This document shows positions 20,260 through 29,800 of a DNA stretch of 53,023 bases, piece by piece. How positions within the stretch are numbered: the stretch's first letter is position 1; every line of letters begins with the position of its first letter. The position numbers and the translations under genes were made by a program. The DNA lies in assembly GCA_947054185.1 (NCBI GenBank), contig CAMRVW010000001.1:1-53023 (forward strand). Reading direction: 5' to 3'. Source of the DNA: an uncultured Rikenellaceae bacterium. GTDB taxonomy: Bacteria; Bacteroidota; Bacteroidia; Bacteroidales; Rikenellaceae. The notes under the pieces are model-generated. The model saw nothing but the letters and a program-made list of their open reading frames with translations, made no database searches and was not told the origin of the DNA.

Positions 20260-22407
20260 TTATAGTTTCGTATATATCAGTTCGACATTGTCAACGGTAA
20301 GCACGTTACCGATGTATTTACTGTCGGCGTATGCTTTAAACGCACCCAACGAGCCTTTGACCGGGTTGACTTTGGGAGTGTCGGCCGATGACGATTTGAA
20401 AGCCACGGATATATGGGTCGCTTTGAGGGCGGTGTTCGAGTAAACGAATGCAATGGTCGCTGTCGTGAAGTCGTTCATCGGGGTCTTGGCCGTTTCAGGG
20501 TCGATCTGCGCTCGCGCCAACTCGGTGACGGTGCCGTCTTCGGCGCGGTGCTCGACGATGGCCCACGCATCGAAGGCCTCTTCGCCTATCTGTGCGAACT
20601 TATAGTCGAATCTCACACCCTCTGGGCGGGAGGGGAACGAGCGGCCCATGTTTTCAGTGCGGTTAGAGATATCGTAATCGCCGATGAAAAGCATGCCCGC
20701 GGTGATGTTTTTCTTAATTCCTGCGCCTCCGGGGAAGGTCGAGCCGCTGCCCCAGTTGACGGTACTGATCTCAGCCGCCAACCCGCTAGGACCTTGCGCC
20801 GAACGTGTGCCGGAGTATTGGTTGTAATATGTCGAGGTGCCGTTCTTATCGCTGGTGGTGAGGGCGTTGCGCGTGTCCCAATATTTGGTGGCGGGGGTGT
20901 TGAAATCGTAAGGGAAGACCTCGTAAATCTCTATACCCATGCCCATAAGGAGCTTTTTGTAACACATCTGCTCGCTCCATGTCTCGAAATCGCGGCCGGG
21001 CACCTGCTCGTCTTTTTCGGTGGCAAACTCCGTTTCGGGGCCGAATGTGCTGTTATTGTAACATATCCTTACCTTGTAAGCGGTTTGCGGGTTGAAGCCC
21101 CAGACCTCCATTTGCAAGCTGTCGCCGGTTTCGTTGAGTGTCTTTTCTGCGGGCAGGTCTATCCACCGGCCGTCTGCAAAGCGCTGCAACTTGAATTTTT
21201 CAGGGTTGGCATCGGTGATGGTTATGCCAGTCTCTATGTGACGGGCCCATGCCATGCCCTCCGAGCTCATGTAATCGAAGCGTGCGGGGTCGACGTGGGC
21301 GGTGTATGTCGGGCTTGTGACGGTCTGGCCCATGCCGTCGGTGACTTTCAGGGTGAAAGTGTGGTCGCCGGGGGAGAGCATGCCCAATGTGGAGCTGAAA
21401 TCTATGTTGCCGGATGTGTTGTCGGCCATCTCGTCCCATTTGAGCGAGTCGCGTTCGAGCACCTTTTTGGTGTCGGCGTCGAGGGTGAGCAGGTCAAACT
21501 CTTCAGGCCATCCGTTAGCTCTCAGGAATGGTGATTCGACTTTAAGTATGCACTCCCTTATCTGTCCCGGGGCATATATGCCTATGCGGGCATTTTCGGT
21601 GAAGCCCTCGGTATATGTGGCGCGGTTGTCGGTAAAGCCTGTGACTGCAAATTCGGGCGCCGGTTTGGGCAACATGAATTTGGGTATCTCGAAGACAAGC
21701 TCCTTGTCGTCTGTGGTCAGATCTTTCTCTATGTTGAGAGAGAAAGTGCCGCCGCCGTTCTTAAGGTTGAGCTTTATGTGCTCGCCCGGTTTGACATCTT
21801 TTACGGTGGGGGGGATGTATATCTTCTGCTCTCCGTCAGTGTTTGTGAATGACACTCTGAAACGTATGTCGGCAGGGGGGGCGAAAGCTGAACGTGTCTC
21901 TTCCGGAGTGAACGTAAGACGTGTGCCCGAGGTGTAAAGAAGCACCGACAGGTCGCTGTGGGTCTCAAGGAAATCGTCGTCGGGGCATACGCTTATGCGT
22001 ACGTTGCGCAATCCAGCTGTCACCGACACGGGGGTCACCTTGCCGGGCAGTATGGTGACGGGGCTTTCGCCGTAATAATAGGGCTTGGAGAAACCGACCT
22101 TGGTGGAGTCGCCATAGAATGCGACCACCTTGTGTGTGCCCTGACGCACGTTGCCATAGCCTGTAAGGTCGGAATAACGGTTCCACTTCTTGAGAAGCGT
22201 CTGACCCGAATATATGAGAAGACGGAAATTGCCGAGGGTGGTGCCGCAGTCGTCGATAGGCTCGTCAAGGCTCTCCATAGCTTGAGAGCAGGCCAGCGAC
22301 ATGCTTATGGTGCCTTCGCCTTGCCCGGGGGCCTCGTCTGACCGTTTGCATCCCGACGCAAGAAGCGTAAAGATAAATATGAAGGTAAATATTTTAGCCA
22401 TATCCAA
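20260..22407 (-). CDS. DUF4493 + PCMD surface lipoprotein (first gene of operon)
   Basis: A 715-residue lipoprotein (lipobox LLASGC, C20). The order is DUF4493-like module (~30-250), middle beta domain (~255-375; ITVTSPTYTAHV-like end), FN3-like segment (WGFNPQTAYKVRICYNN) and C-terminal PCMD domain (VPGRDFETWSEQM, TAGMLFIGDYD, MGRSFPSRPEGVRFDYKF). The C-terminal end is more divergent than in the other two PCMD proteins. It lacks the ATSSVYG motif and has FKSSSADTPKVNP. It is the first gene after the promoter at 22588-22619, with a leader of about 170 nt. Confidence 0.75.
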   Translation of the reverse strand: MDMAKIFTFIFIFTLLASGCKRSDEAPGQGEGTISMSLACSQAMESLDEPIDDCGTTLGNFRLLIYSGQTLLKKWNRYSDLTGYGNVRQGTHKVVAFYGDSTKVGFSKPYYYGESPVTILPGKVTPVSVTAGLRNVRISVCPDDDFLETHSDLSVLLYTSGTRLTFTPEETRSAFAPPADIRFRVSFTNTDGEQKIYIPPTVKDVKPGEHIKLNLKNGGGTFSLNIEKDLTTDDKELVFEIPKFMLPKPAPEFAVTGFTDNRATYTEGFTENARIGIYAPGQIRECILKVESPFLRANGWPEEFDLLTLDADTKKVLERDSLKWDEMADNTSGNIDFSSTLGMLSPGDHTFTLKVTDGMGQTVTSPTYTAHVDPARFDYMSSEGMAWARHIETGITITDANPEKFKLQRFADGRWIDLPAEKTLNETGDSLQMEVWGFNPQTAYKVRICYNNSTFGPETEFATEKDEQVPGRDFETWSEQMCYKKLLMGMGIEIYEVFPYDFNTPATKYWDTRNALTTSDKNGTSTYYNQYSGTRSAQGPSGLAAEISTVNWGSGSTFPGGAGIKKNITAGMLFIGDYDISNRTENMGRSFPSRPEGVRFDYKFAQIGEEAFDAWAIVEHRAEDGTVTELARAQIDPETAKTPMNDFTTATIAFVYSNTALKATHISVAFKSSSADTPKVNPVKGSLGAFKAYADSKYIGNVLTVDNVELIYTKL

Positions 22408-22587
22408 ACCCTTTCCGCACCTTATAATTTAAGAAAGTTCCCTTTTATTGGGGGTGGGTCTTTTTAAGGTGCTTGCGGTTGTTTTTCCGGCGGCGATATC
22501 TTGCCGTCTGTCCGTTTTGCGGAGTGTGCGTTCGCTGAACGTGACATGCCGACAAACGGGGTCTTGGTATTTGTAACCTGACCGGGA

Positions 22588-22619
22588 CAAAGATATGGCA
22601 TTTTTGATGGAGGTCCAAA
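22588..22619 (-). promoter_or_regulatory. Promoter of the lipoprotein operon
   Basis: On the minus strand TTTG (22619-22616), a 20-nt spacer and TATCTTTG (22595-22588) match the consensus exactly. No other promoter this good was seen inside the five-gene operon. The gap 22408-22967 otherwise holds the 5' leader of this operon and, on the other strand, the aspA promoter. Confidence 0.85.
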
Positions 22620-22877
22620 TTTTTTCGTCTGTTTTTTTGCTTAAAACGGCCTGTGGGGTGTTGTGGGGCCGATTGTCGGGTGGTAAATGAGAGGTTGCCG
22701 TGTGTGGTGTGCGGCGGGTTAGTGTTTTTTTTATTTTCTTTATTTTAAGATAACGATTATGTTGTTTTTGCGGTTATGACTCTTACATTTTAAGCGATAT
22801 CAGGCCTGTTGTAATGCGTTTTGTTGTGGCGTGACGGTAAAAATGTGGCAAATGTGATGCAACTCGGAAAATATTAT

Positions 22878-22885
22878 TATCTTTG
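22878..22885 (+). promoter_or_regulatory. aspA -7 box
   Basis: TATCTTTG matches the -7 consensus. No clear TTTG lies at the usual distance upstream. The predicted leader is about 75 nt. Confidence 0.55.
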
Positions 22886-22967
22886 TGGTGCCCTGTGGCG
22901 CGATGCGTCAGGCGGGTAAATGTGCTTTAATCATCAGCTCTGAAAGAAGACTTAAATTTTAACCGTT

Positions 22968-24404
22968 ATGAAGATAACAGAACAGCAATTATCCGGCCAG
23001 GTGAGGGTGGAGCACGACCTTCTCGGCGACAAAAGCATTCCTGTCGAATATTATTTCGGCGTACAAACCATGCGTGCGGTGGAGAATTTCCACATCAGCC
23101 GTGTGAGTCTTGGCATGTATCCAGTGTTCGTCAAGGCTTTGGCCATTGTAAAACAGGCTGCTGCCGAAGCCAACTGCGAGTTGGGCATTCTTCCCGTCGA
23201 GATACGCGATGCCATTGTGGCGGCATGTAAAGAGGTGCGTGAGGGCAAGTTCGACGAACATTTCGTTGTCGACATGATTCAGGGCGGTGCCGGTACTTCA
23301 ACCAACATGAACGCCAACGAGGTGATTGCCAACCGTGCCCTGGAGATAATGGGGCACAAGAAGGGCGAGTATAAATACTGCCACCCCAACAACCACGTAA
23401 ACCTCTCGCAGTCAACTAACGACGCCTATCCCACATCGGTGCGCGTGGCATTGCTTTACCGTACCCGCGACCTTGTGGAGACTCTCAGGCAGCTCGTCGA
23501 GGCGTTCCGTGCCAAGGGAGAAGAGTTTGCCGACGTGATAAAAATGGGGCGCACCCAGATGCAGGATGCCGTGCCCATGACCCTCGGGCAGGAGTTCGGC
23601 GCCTATGCTGCCACTCTGGCAGAGGAGATAGAGCGTCTGGAGCATAACGTGCGTCTGTTCCTTGAGGTCAACATGGGTGCCACGGCCATAGGTACGGGCA
23701 TCAACTCAGACCCCGATTACACTCCCACCTGCATCAGGCACTTGGCGCAGATTTCGGGCATGCCCGTGGTGGCGGCAGGCAACATGATAGAGGCAACCAA
23801 CGACACCGGCGCGTTCATCATGTATTCGTCGGCAGTCAAACGACTGGCTGTCAAACTGTCTAAGATAAGCAACGACCTCCGTCTGTTGTCATCGGGTCCG
23901 CGCACCGGCTTTAACGAGATAAATCTGCCCCCCATGCAGCCCGGCTCGACCATCATGCCCGGCAAGGTCAACCCAGTAATTCCCGAGGTGGTCAGCCAGA
24001 TAGCCTTCAAGGTGATAGGCAACGACCTTACCGTCACCATGGCCGTGGAGGCGGCTCAGCTTGAGCTTAACGCCATGGAGCCTATAATAGTGCAGGCGCT
24101 CTTTGAGAACATAGAGATGCTTATAAACGGCATGAACACCCTGCGCGAAAGGTGCATCGTGGGCATCACCGCCAACAAAGAGCGTTGCCGCGACATGGTG
24201 TACCACAGCATTGGTCTTGTGACCGCTCTCAACCCCTATTTGGGTTATGAGGTATCGACCGAGCTGGCCAAAGAGGCGCTGGAAAACAACAAGGGCGTAT
24301 ATGACCTTGTGCTCGAGAAGGGGCTGATGTCTAAAGAGGAGCTCGACAATGTGTTGCGCCCCGAAAACATGGTCAAGCCGCGTAAGTTCGTGACCAAAAA
24401 ATAG
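22968..24404 (+). CDS. aspA: Aspartate ammonia-lyase
   Basis: This enzyme interconverts aspartate with fumarate and ammonia, feeding the fumarate reductase/succinate pathway of anaerobic Bacteroidales. The 478-residue length is normal. Fumarase/aspartase superfamily signatures are visible: GGAGTSTNMNANEVIANRA, HVNLSQSTNDAYPTS, MGRTQMQDAVPMTLGQEF, and the mobile GSTIMPGKVNP loop with the catalytic Ser (LQPGSTIM-type). The gene is monocistronic, with a strong terminator behind it. Confidence 0.96.
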   Translation: MKITEQQLSGQVRVEHDLLGDKSIPVEYYFGVQTMRAVENFHISRVSLGMYPVFVKALAIVKQAAAEANCELGILPVEIRDAIVAACKEVREGKFDEHFVVDMIQGGAGTSTNMNANEVIANRALEIMGHKKGEYKYCHPNNHVNLSQSTNDAYPTSVRVALLYRTRDLVETLRQLVEAFRAKGEEFADVIKMGRTQMQDAVPMTLGQEFGAYAATLAEEIERLEHNVRLFLEVNMGATAIGTGINSDPDYTPTCIRHLAQISGMPVVAAGNMIEATNDTGAFIMYSSAVKRLAVKLSKISNDLRLLSSGPRTGFNEINLPPMQPGSTIMPGKVNPVIPEVVSQIAFKVIGNDLTVTMAVEAAQLELNAMEPIIVQALFENIEMLINGMNTLRERCIVGITANKERCRDMVYHSIGLVTALNPYLGYEVSTELAKEALENNKGVYDLVLEKGLMSKEELDNVLRPENMVKPRKFVTKK

Positions 24405-24421
24405 TGTCGCCAACCGTCATT

Positions 24422-24496
24422 CTCTTTCAGCGGTTCTGCGAAGCCGTGAAAGAGCGATAACATCAAGGCCGTCATATCATTGACGGCCTTTTTTGT
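24422..24496 (+). terminator. aspA double hairpin terminator
   Basis: A first hairpin (CTCTTTCA with TGAAAGAG, about 24422-24454) is followed by AAGGCCGTCA (24465-24474) pairing with TGACGGCCTT (24481-24490) and six T residues. Confidence 0.9.
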
Positions 24497-24685
24497 GTAT
24501 TTGCGGGAGATTTTGTGGATGTACGGGGCGGTGAGTTGACGGCTTTGGGTGACAATTACATAGAGTCGGGCAGACGGCAATAACAGAGGACTGTTTTCTA
24601 TATTATTATATATAAGAGGTGTAAGGAAATAGGACGGTACGGATGAAAAATAGCGTTTTGCAACACAATTGCAAAACAAAACGGC

Positions 24686-25070
24686 TATCTTTGACCTGAT
24701 GGTTTAAGGTACTCGTGCTCGGCAAAAGCAGACAAAGTTGCTTGTCTCTCGGCTTAACCGTATCGTTGACCTGACGGTCTAAGATACTCCGCCTCGGACA
24801 ACCAAATAAAATTTGCTTGTCTCTCGGCTTAACCGTATCGTTGACCTGACGGTTTTAAGATACTCTCGCTCGGCAAAAAAACAAACAAGTTTGCTTTTGC
24901 GCTCGCTTATCCGTATCGTTGGCTGACGCCTTAGATACTTCGCCTCGGACAACCAAATAAAATTTGCTTGTCTCTCGGCTTCATCGTATCTTTAACCTGC
25001 TGGTTTAAGGTACTCGTGCTCGGCAAAACACAAACAAGTTTGCTTTTGCGCTCGCTTAATCGTATCTTTG
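24686..25070 (+). repeat. Tandem ~75-bp promoter-like repeat array
   Basis: TATCnTTn boxes end at 24693, 24768, 24843, 24921, 24994 and 25070, a spacing of 73-78 nt. From the second box on, each is preceded at 20 nt by TTTG or TTG. The boxes between the first and last read TATCGTTG (three times) and TATCTTTA, each one base off consensus. The first and last read TATCTTTG, but the first lacks a correctly spaced -33. Units also share a GGTTTAAGnTACTCnnGCTCGG-like half and an inverted CAAAnAA...TTTG core. A copy of the family lies at 33981-34141 on the other strand. Confidence 0.9.
25039..25070 (+). promoter_or_regulatory. Metal-efflux operon promoter (last unit of the repeat array)
   Basis: TTTG (25039-25042), a 20-nt spacer and TATCTTTG (25063-25070) are a perfect consensus. 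Transcription should begin at about 25074-25077, at or next to the ATG at 25076. Confidence 0.85.
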
Positions 25071-25075
25071 TGGTG

Positions 25076-25498
25076 ATGAACAAGAGATTGTTACATATAG
25101 TGTTGCTGTTGGCGGCCGCCGTTTCGTTCGTGGCCCATGCCGCGGTTGTGCACCATCATCATCTTAGAACTGTATGTCTGGATGTGGTCTGTGAGTGCAT
25201 GTGCCCGGGTGAGTGCGGCACGTGTGACGGTTGCGACGGTTGCCACGACGGCGACACCTGCCGGGAGGAGTGTGTGGCGTTCGCCTTGTTCGAGTTGCCG
25301 CACTCTCACGACGACGAATCGGTTGCGGCGAGCGACCTGCCCGACAGTGGCCCGGTGCCATTATCGGTTGAAGATGTGAGGGTGGCTGCGGTGTGCGCGG
25401 GGTGTCTCTTGTCGTGTGACGATGCCATGGCGTTGCCACACCGTCTTATTGTAAGGTCGTTGTCTTTGCGTGCCCCGCCGGTGGGGCTTTATGTGTGA
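25076..25498 (+). CDS. Small exported His/Cys-rich protein ahead of a metal efflux system
   Basis: The 140-residue product starts at ATG 25076 with a clear signal peptide (LLHIVLLLAAAVSFVAHA). Right after it comes a histidine run (HHHHLR), then a cysteine cluster (CECMCPGECGTCDGCDGCHD) and a second His/Asp patch (PHSHDDE). These look like metal ligands. Bacteroidota metal-efflux operons often begin with a small protein of this layout (resembling DUF6769), with no defined activity. A role in sensing or delivering the metal to the pump is inference. The frame is open upstream to 24968, but that part is repeat DNA lying before the promoter. Confidence 0.7.
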   Translation: MNKRLLHIVLLLAAAVSFVAHAAVVHHHHLRTVCLDVVCECMCPGECGTCDGCDGCHDGDTCREECVAFALFELPHSHDDESVAASDLPDSGPVPLSVEDVRVAAVCAGCLLSCDDAMALPHRLIVRSLSLRAPPVGLYV

Positions 25499-25584
25499 GT
25501 CCGGGCGTCGGGATGATGCCGGGGTCTGTTTTTGTGTCCGCATAGTTTGCGGCATTAGTCTTACATTTCAATTACCGGACAATC

Positions 25585-26823
25585 ATGTTTAGATATATAA
25601 TGTTGTTTGCGGCGTTTCTGTTTGTCGTATCGTGCGACGGCGGAAGTGCCGATGCCGATGTGGCCGTTGCTGTGGGCGCGGCGCACGACCATGACCATGA
25701 AGACGAGCATAACCATGGCGACGATCACGTTCACGGCGCTCTCGACCACGAGGACGAGCATGCCGACGAGGCGCACGACCATGACGAAGATGCCCGTGTG
25801 ATAGTGTTCAATCCCGAAACGGCCGCCAAGCTGGGGTTTGAGATAACGGAGGCGACGGTGCGGCCCGTGAGCGGCGCCCTGCATGTGGCCGGACGGGTGT
25901 TGTCGGCACAGGGCGACGAGGCGGTGGTGTCGGCGCCGGTGTCGGGCATGGTGGCCTTGCCCGAGAGGAGTCTGGCCGACGGCGTGTATGTCGCCAAGGG
26001 TCAGACCGTCATGACCATAGTTTCTGACGATATGTTGCAAGACAATTACATGGAGCAGTTTAACGCTGCCAAGGCGGCTTACGACAAGGCTTCGGGCGAT
26101 TATGAAAGGGCACGTCAGTTGGCCGGCGACACTATTGTGAGCGCCAAGGAGCTGGCGGCCGTAAAGGCGGAGTATATGCAGGCCAAGGTCCGTTATGAGG
26201 TGTTGGCGCGCAATGCCGCAAATGGCGGCAAGCGGGTGGTGGCGCCCATGGCGGGTTATGTGGGAGCCATAGAGGTGCGACAGGGTCAGTATGTCGCCTC
26301 GGGGACGCCTCTTGCCGTGATTACGCAAGGCAGGCGTATGAGGTTGCGTGTGGATGTGCCGCAGCGCGATTTCGCCGTCATGGGGCAGAGGCTGTCGGCG
26401 CGTTTTGTCACCCCTTACGACGGCAAATGTTACGATATCGCCGACATGGACGGGCGGTTGGTCTCTAAAGGAAGATCGACCGACGGCGGCTTCTTCGTGC
26501 CCGTGACCTTTGAGTTTGACGGTGCCGGGCAGGTGATGCCGGGGGCGTTCGTGGATGTCTATCTGTCGGGCGGCGATGCCAAAGAGGTGTTGGCCGTGCC
26601 GGCGGGGGCGTTGGTTGAAGAGCAGGGAGTCTATTCGGTATATAAGAGAGTGGGACCCGACGAGTTTGAGAAACGATATGTAAAGCCCGGAGTCAGCGAC
26701 GGCGGGTATGTCGAGATTGCGGCCGGCCTGGAGCCCGGCGACAGGGTGGTGTCGAGCGGTGCCTATTATGTAAAGTTGGCGGGGGTATCGGCCTCGGTGC
26801 CGGCGCACAGTCATTCACATTAA
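25585..26823 (+). CDS. Heavy-metal RND efflux periplasmic adaptor (CzcB/CusB-like)
   Basis: The 412-residue membrane fusion protein joins the RND pump to the outer-membrane channel. A lipoprotein signal (C17 in VVSC) is followed by a His/Asp/Glu-rich segment (~35-70, repeated HDHDHE/HEDEHAD) that probably binds metal. Then come a barrel-sandwich half (VSAPVSGMVALPERSLADGVYVAKG), an alpha-hairpin (~140-200), the second lipoyl half (VVAPMAGYVGAIEVRQGQYV), a beta-barrel and a C-terminal membrane-proximal domain (GLEPGDRVVSSGAYYVK). The His-rich insert suggests Zn, Co, Cd, Ni or Cu. Which metal cannot be told from sequence alone. Confidence 0.9.
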   Translation: MFRYIMLFAAFLFVVSCDGGSADADVAVAVGAAHDHDHEDEHNHGDDHVHGALDHEDEHADEAHDHDEDARVIVFNPETAAKLGFEITEATVRPVSGALHVAGRVLSAQGDEAVVSAPVSGMVALPERSLADGVYVAKGQTVMTIVSDDMLQDNYMEQFNAAKAAYDKASGDYERARQLAGDTIVSAKELAAVKAEYMQAKVRYEVLARNAANGGKRVVAPMAGYVGAIEVRQGQYVASGTPLAVITQGRRMRLRVDVPQRDFAVMGQRLSARFVTPYDGKCYDIADMDGRLVSKGRSTDGGFFVPVTFEFDGAGQVMPGAFVDVYLSGGDAKEVLAVPAGALVEEQGVYSVYKRVGPDEFEKRYVKPGVSDGGYVEIAAGLEPGDRVVSSGAYYVKLAGVSASVPAHSHSH

Positions 26824-26835
26824 TCGGTTAAAGAG

Positions 26836-29800
26836 ATGATAAACAGGATAATAAAATATTCTCTCGACAACAGGTTGGTGATAATGGCGCTCTCTGTGCT
26901 GCTCATGTTTGCGGGCGGTTACACTGTGGGGCGCATGGAGGTCGATGTGTTTCCCGACCTTACCGCGCCCACAGTGGTGGTGATGACCGAGGCGCAGGGT
27001 CTGGCCTCCGAAGAGGTGGAACGGCTGGTGACCTTTCCTGTGGAGACATCGTTGAACGGTGCCACCAACGTGCGGCGCGTACGTTCGCAGTCGTCGACGG
27101 GCTTCTCGGTGGTATGGGTCGAGTTTGACTGGGGCACCGACATATACATAGCCCGGCAGATTGTCACCGAGAAGCTGGGCAGCGTGTCCGAGCAGTTGCC
27201 CGACGGTGTGGGTGCACCCACGCTTGCGCCCCAGTCGTCGTTGCTCGGCGAGGTGATGATAATAGGTGTCACATCAGACAGCATGTCGCTCGGGCAGTTG
27301 CGCACGTTGGCCGACTGGTCTATGCGTCCGCGTCTGTTGTCGGTGGGCGGTGTGGCCCAGGTGACGGTGTCGGGCGGCGAGGTGGCCGAGTATCAGATAC
27401 TTCTCGACCCCTTACGCATGAAGCATTACGGCGTCACCCTCGACGAGGCGTTAGCCGCTGCCGGGAGGCTCAACGACAACGCCTCGGGCGGCATAATAAA
27501 CAGTCGCGGCAACGAATATATAATACGCGGCATGGTGCGTACCACCGATCCCGTGCAGATGGGGCAGGCTGTGGTAAGGCAGGCGGACGGGCTGCCCGTC
27601 ACCTTTGCCGACATAGCCACGGTGCGCATGGGTGCCAAGAGTCCGCTGCTTGGCGAGGCCTCGGTGGAGGGCAAGCCGGGTGTGTTGCTCTCGATAACCA
27701 AACAGCCGGGCGTCGACACGGGCCGCCTGACCGAAGAGTTAGACCGCACATTGGCCGACCTTAAGAGAAACATGCCCGCCGGAGTGGTGTTCAACACCGA
27801 CATTTTCCGTCAGTCGACATTCATAGACGCTTCGATACATAACATAGAGCGCGCCCTGATAGAGGGAGCCGTGCTGGTGGTGGTGATATTGTTCATATTT
27901 TTAGCCAATGTGCGCACCACTGTCATATCGCTGGTGGCCATACCGTTGTCGCTGCTCTTCTCGGTGGTGGTGCTCAAGGTGATGGGGCTCACGCTCAATA
28001 CCATGAGTTTGGGCGGGTTGGCCATTGCCATAGGTTCGCTTGTGGACGACGCCATAATAGACGTTGAGAATGTGTTCCGCCGGTTGCGTGAAAACAACCT
28101 GCTGCCGCCGGAGAGCCGGGCTCCCAAGCTGAAGGTGATATATGAGGCGTCGGCAGAGATCCGTTCGTCGATATTCAATGCCACGCTCATCATCATAGTC
28201 ACTTTCGTGCCCCTCTTTTTCCTTAGCGGCATGGAGGGACGCATGCTCAAGTCGTTGGGGGTGTCGTTCATAGTGTCGCTCTTTGCCTCTATGGTTGTGG
28301 CTGTCACCATCACACCCGTGTTGTGCTCGTATATGCTCACCTCAGACAAGATGTTGGCCGGCCATGAGCGCGAGCCGTGGATCACCCGCAAGATGAAAGA
28401 GGGGTATCGCAGGTTGCTCACGGCGGTGCTGAACCATCGTAAGGTGGTGGTGGCCGTGGCCGTGGTGCTCTTCGGCGGCGCCATGTTTGTGATGACGCGT
28501 CTGGGGCGCAGCTTTCTGCCTCCGTTCAACGAGGGGTCGATGTCGATTTCGCTGGCCACCCTTCCGGGCACCGACATGGCTCACAGCGGACGTTTGGCAT
28601 CCATTGCAGAGGAGATGCTTTTGTCCATCCCCGAGGTCAGGACCGTGGCCCGCAAGACGGGACGCGCCGAGCTCGACGAGCATGCTTTGGGCTCCAACAC
28701 CTCGGAGCTTGACGTGCCTTTCGTGCTCGGTGACAGAAGCCGTCGGGAGCTGTTTGCCGAGGTGCGCGACAAGCTGGGGTCGATAGACGGCGTGGTGTTC
28801 GAGATAGGGCAGCCCATATCGCACCGCATGGACATGTTGCTGTCGGGTACGCGTTCAAATATCGCCATCAAGATATTCGGCGATGACCTGCAACGCATGT
28901 TTGCCATAGGCGGCTCCATCAAGACGCTTGTGGAGGATATACCCGGTCTGGTGGATGTCAATGTGGAGCAGCAGATAGAGAGTCCGCAGATACACATAAA
29001 GCCCCGCAGACAGGTGCTGTCGCGTCTTGGCATACCCATAGGCGACTTTGTCGACGATTTGGAGGTGGCTCTGGCCGGGCGCGTGGTGTCGCAGGTCTAT
29101 GACAGGTCGCGTAACTTTGACGTGACGGTGAAATTTGACGACAGGGTGAAAGAGTCGCCCGAGGAGTTGGGCCGCATACTCTTCGACGCCACGGTGGACG
29201 GACGCAGCGTCAAGGTGCCGCTCGGCGAGATTGCCGAGATAGTATCCACGTCGGGTCCCAACTCGGTAAACCGCGAGAATGTGATGCGCAAGGTGGTGGT
29301 GTCGGCAAACGTGGAGGGGGGCGACCTGCGAGGCGTGGTCGATGAGATTGCGCGCCGTGTGGATGAGTCGATAGCGTTGCCCGAAGATTATCACATTGAG
29401 TATGGCGGTCAGTTCGAGAGCGAGGCGGCGGCATCGCGCACGTTGATGATAATGTCGGCTCTCTCGATATTGGTGGTGCTTCTGCTGCTGTTCGGCGAGT
29501 TTCACAATGTCAGGCTCACGGGCATAGTGATGCTCAACCTGCCACTGTCGCTCATTGGCGGGGTGTTTGCCGTGTGGCTGTCGTCGGGGGTGATAAGCAT
29601 ACCTTCCATAATAGGTTTCATATCGCTTTTCGGTATTGCCACGCGCAACGGCATATTGCTCATATCTCACTTCAATGACTTGAAAAACAAGGGTATGGGT
29701 GTGGTTGAACGGGTGGTCGCAGGTTCTTACGACCGTCTCAACCCCATCATACTGACGGCCCTTACCTCGGGGTTGGCCTTGATACCCATTGCATTAGGTG

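Noticed and set aside
20413..21534. 373-residue open frame on the + strand
   Set aside because: It is antisense to the 715-residue lipoprotein, which has a signal peptide and family motifs.
24686..25070. CRISPR-like array
   Set aside because: Units are contiguous, without unique spacers, and carry promoter consensus elements. No cas genes are present.
25561..26814. 417-residue open frame on the minus strand
   Set aside because: It is antisense to the efflux adaptor gene. Its His/Arg richness mirrors the GC-rich sense codons.
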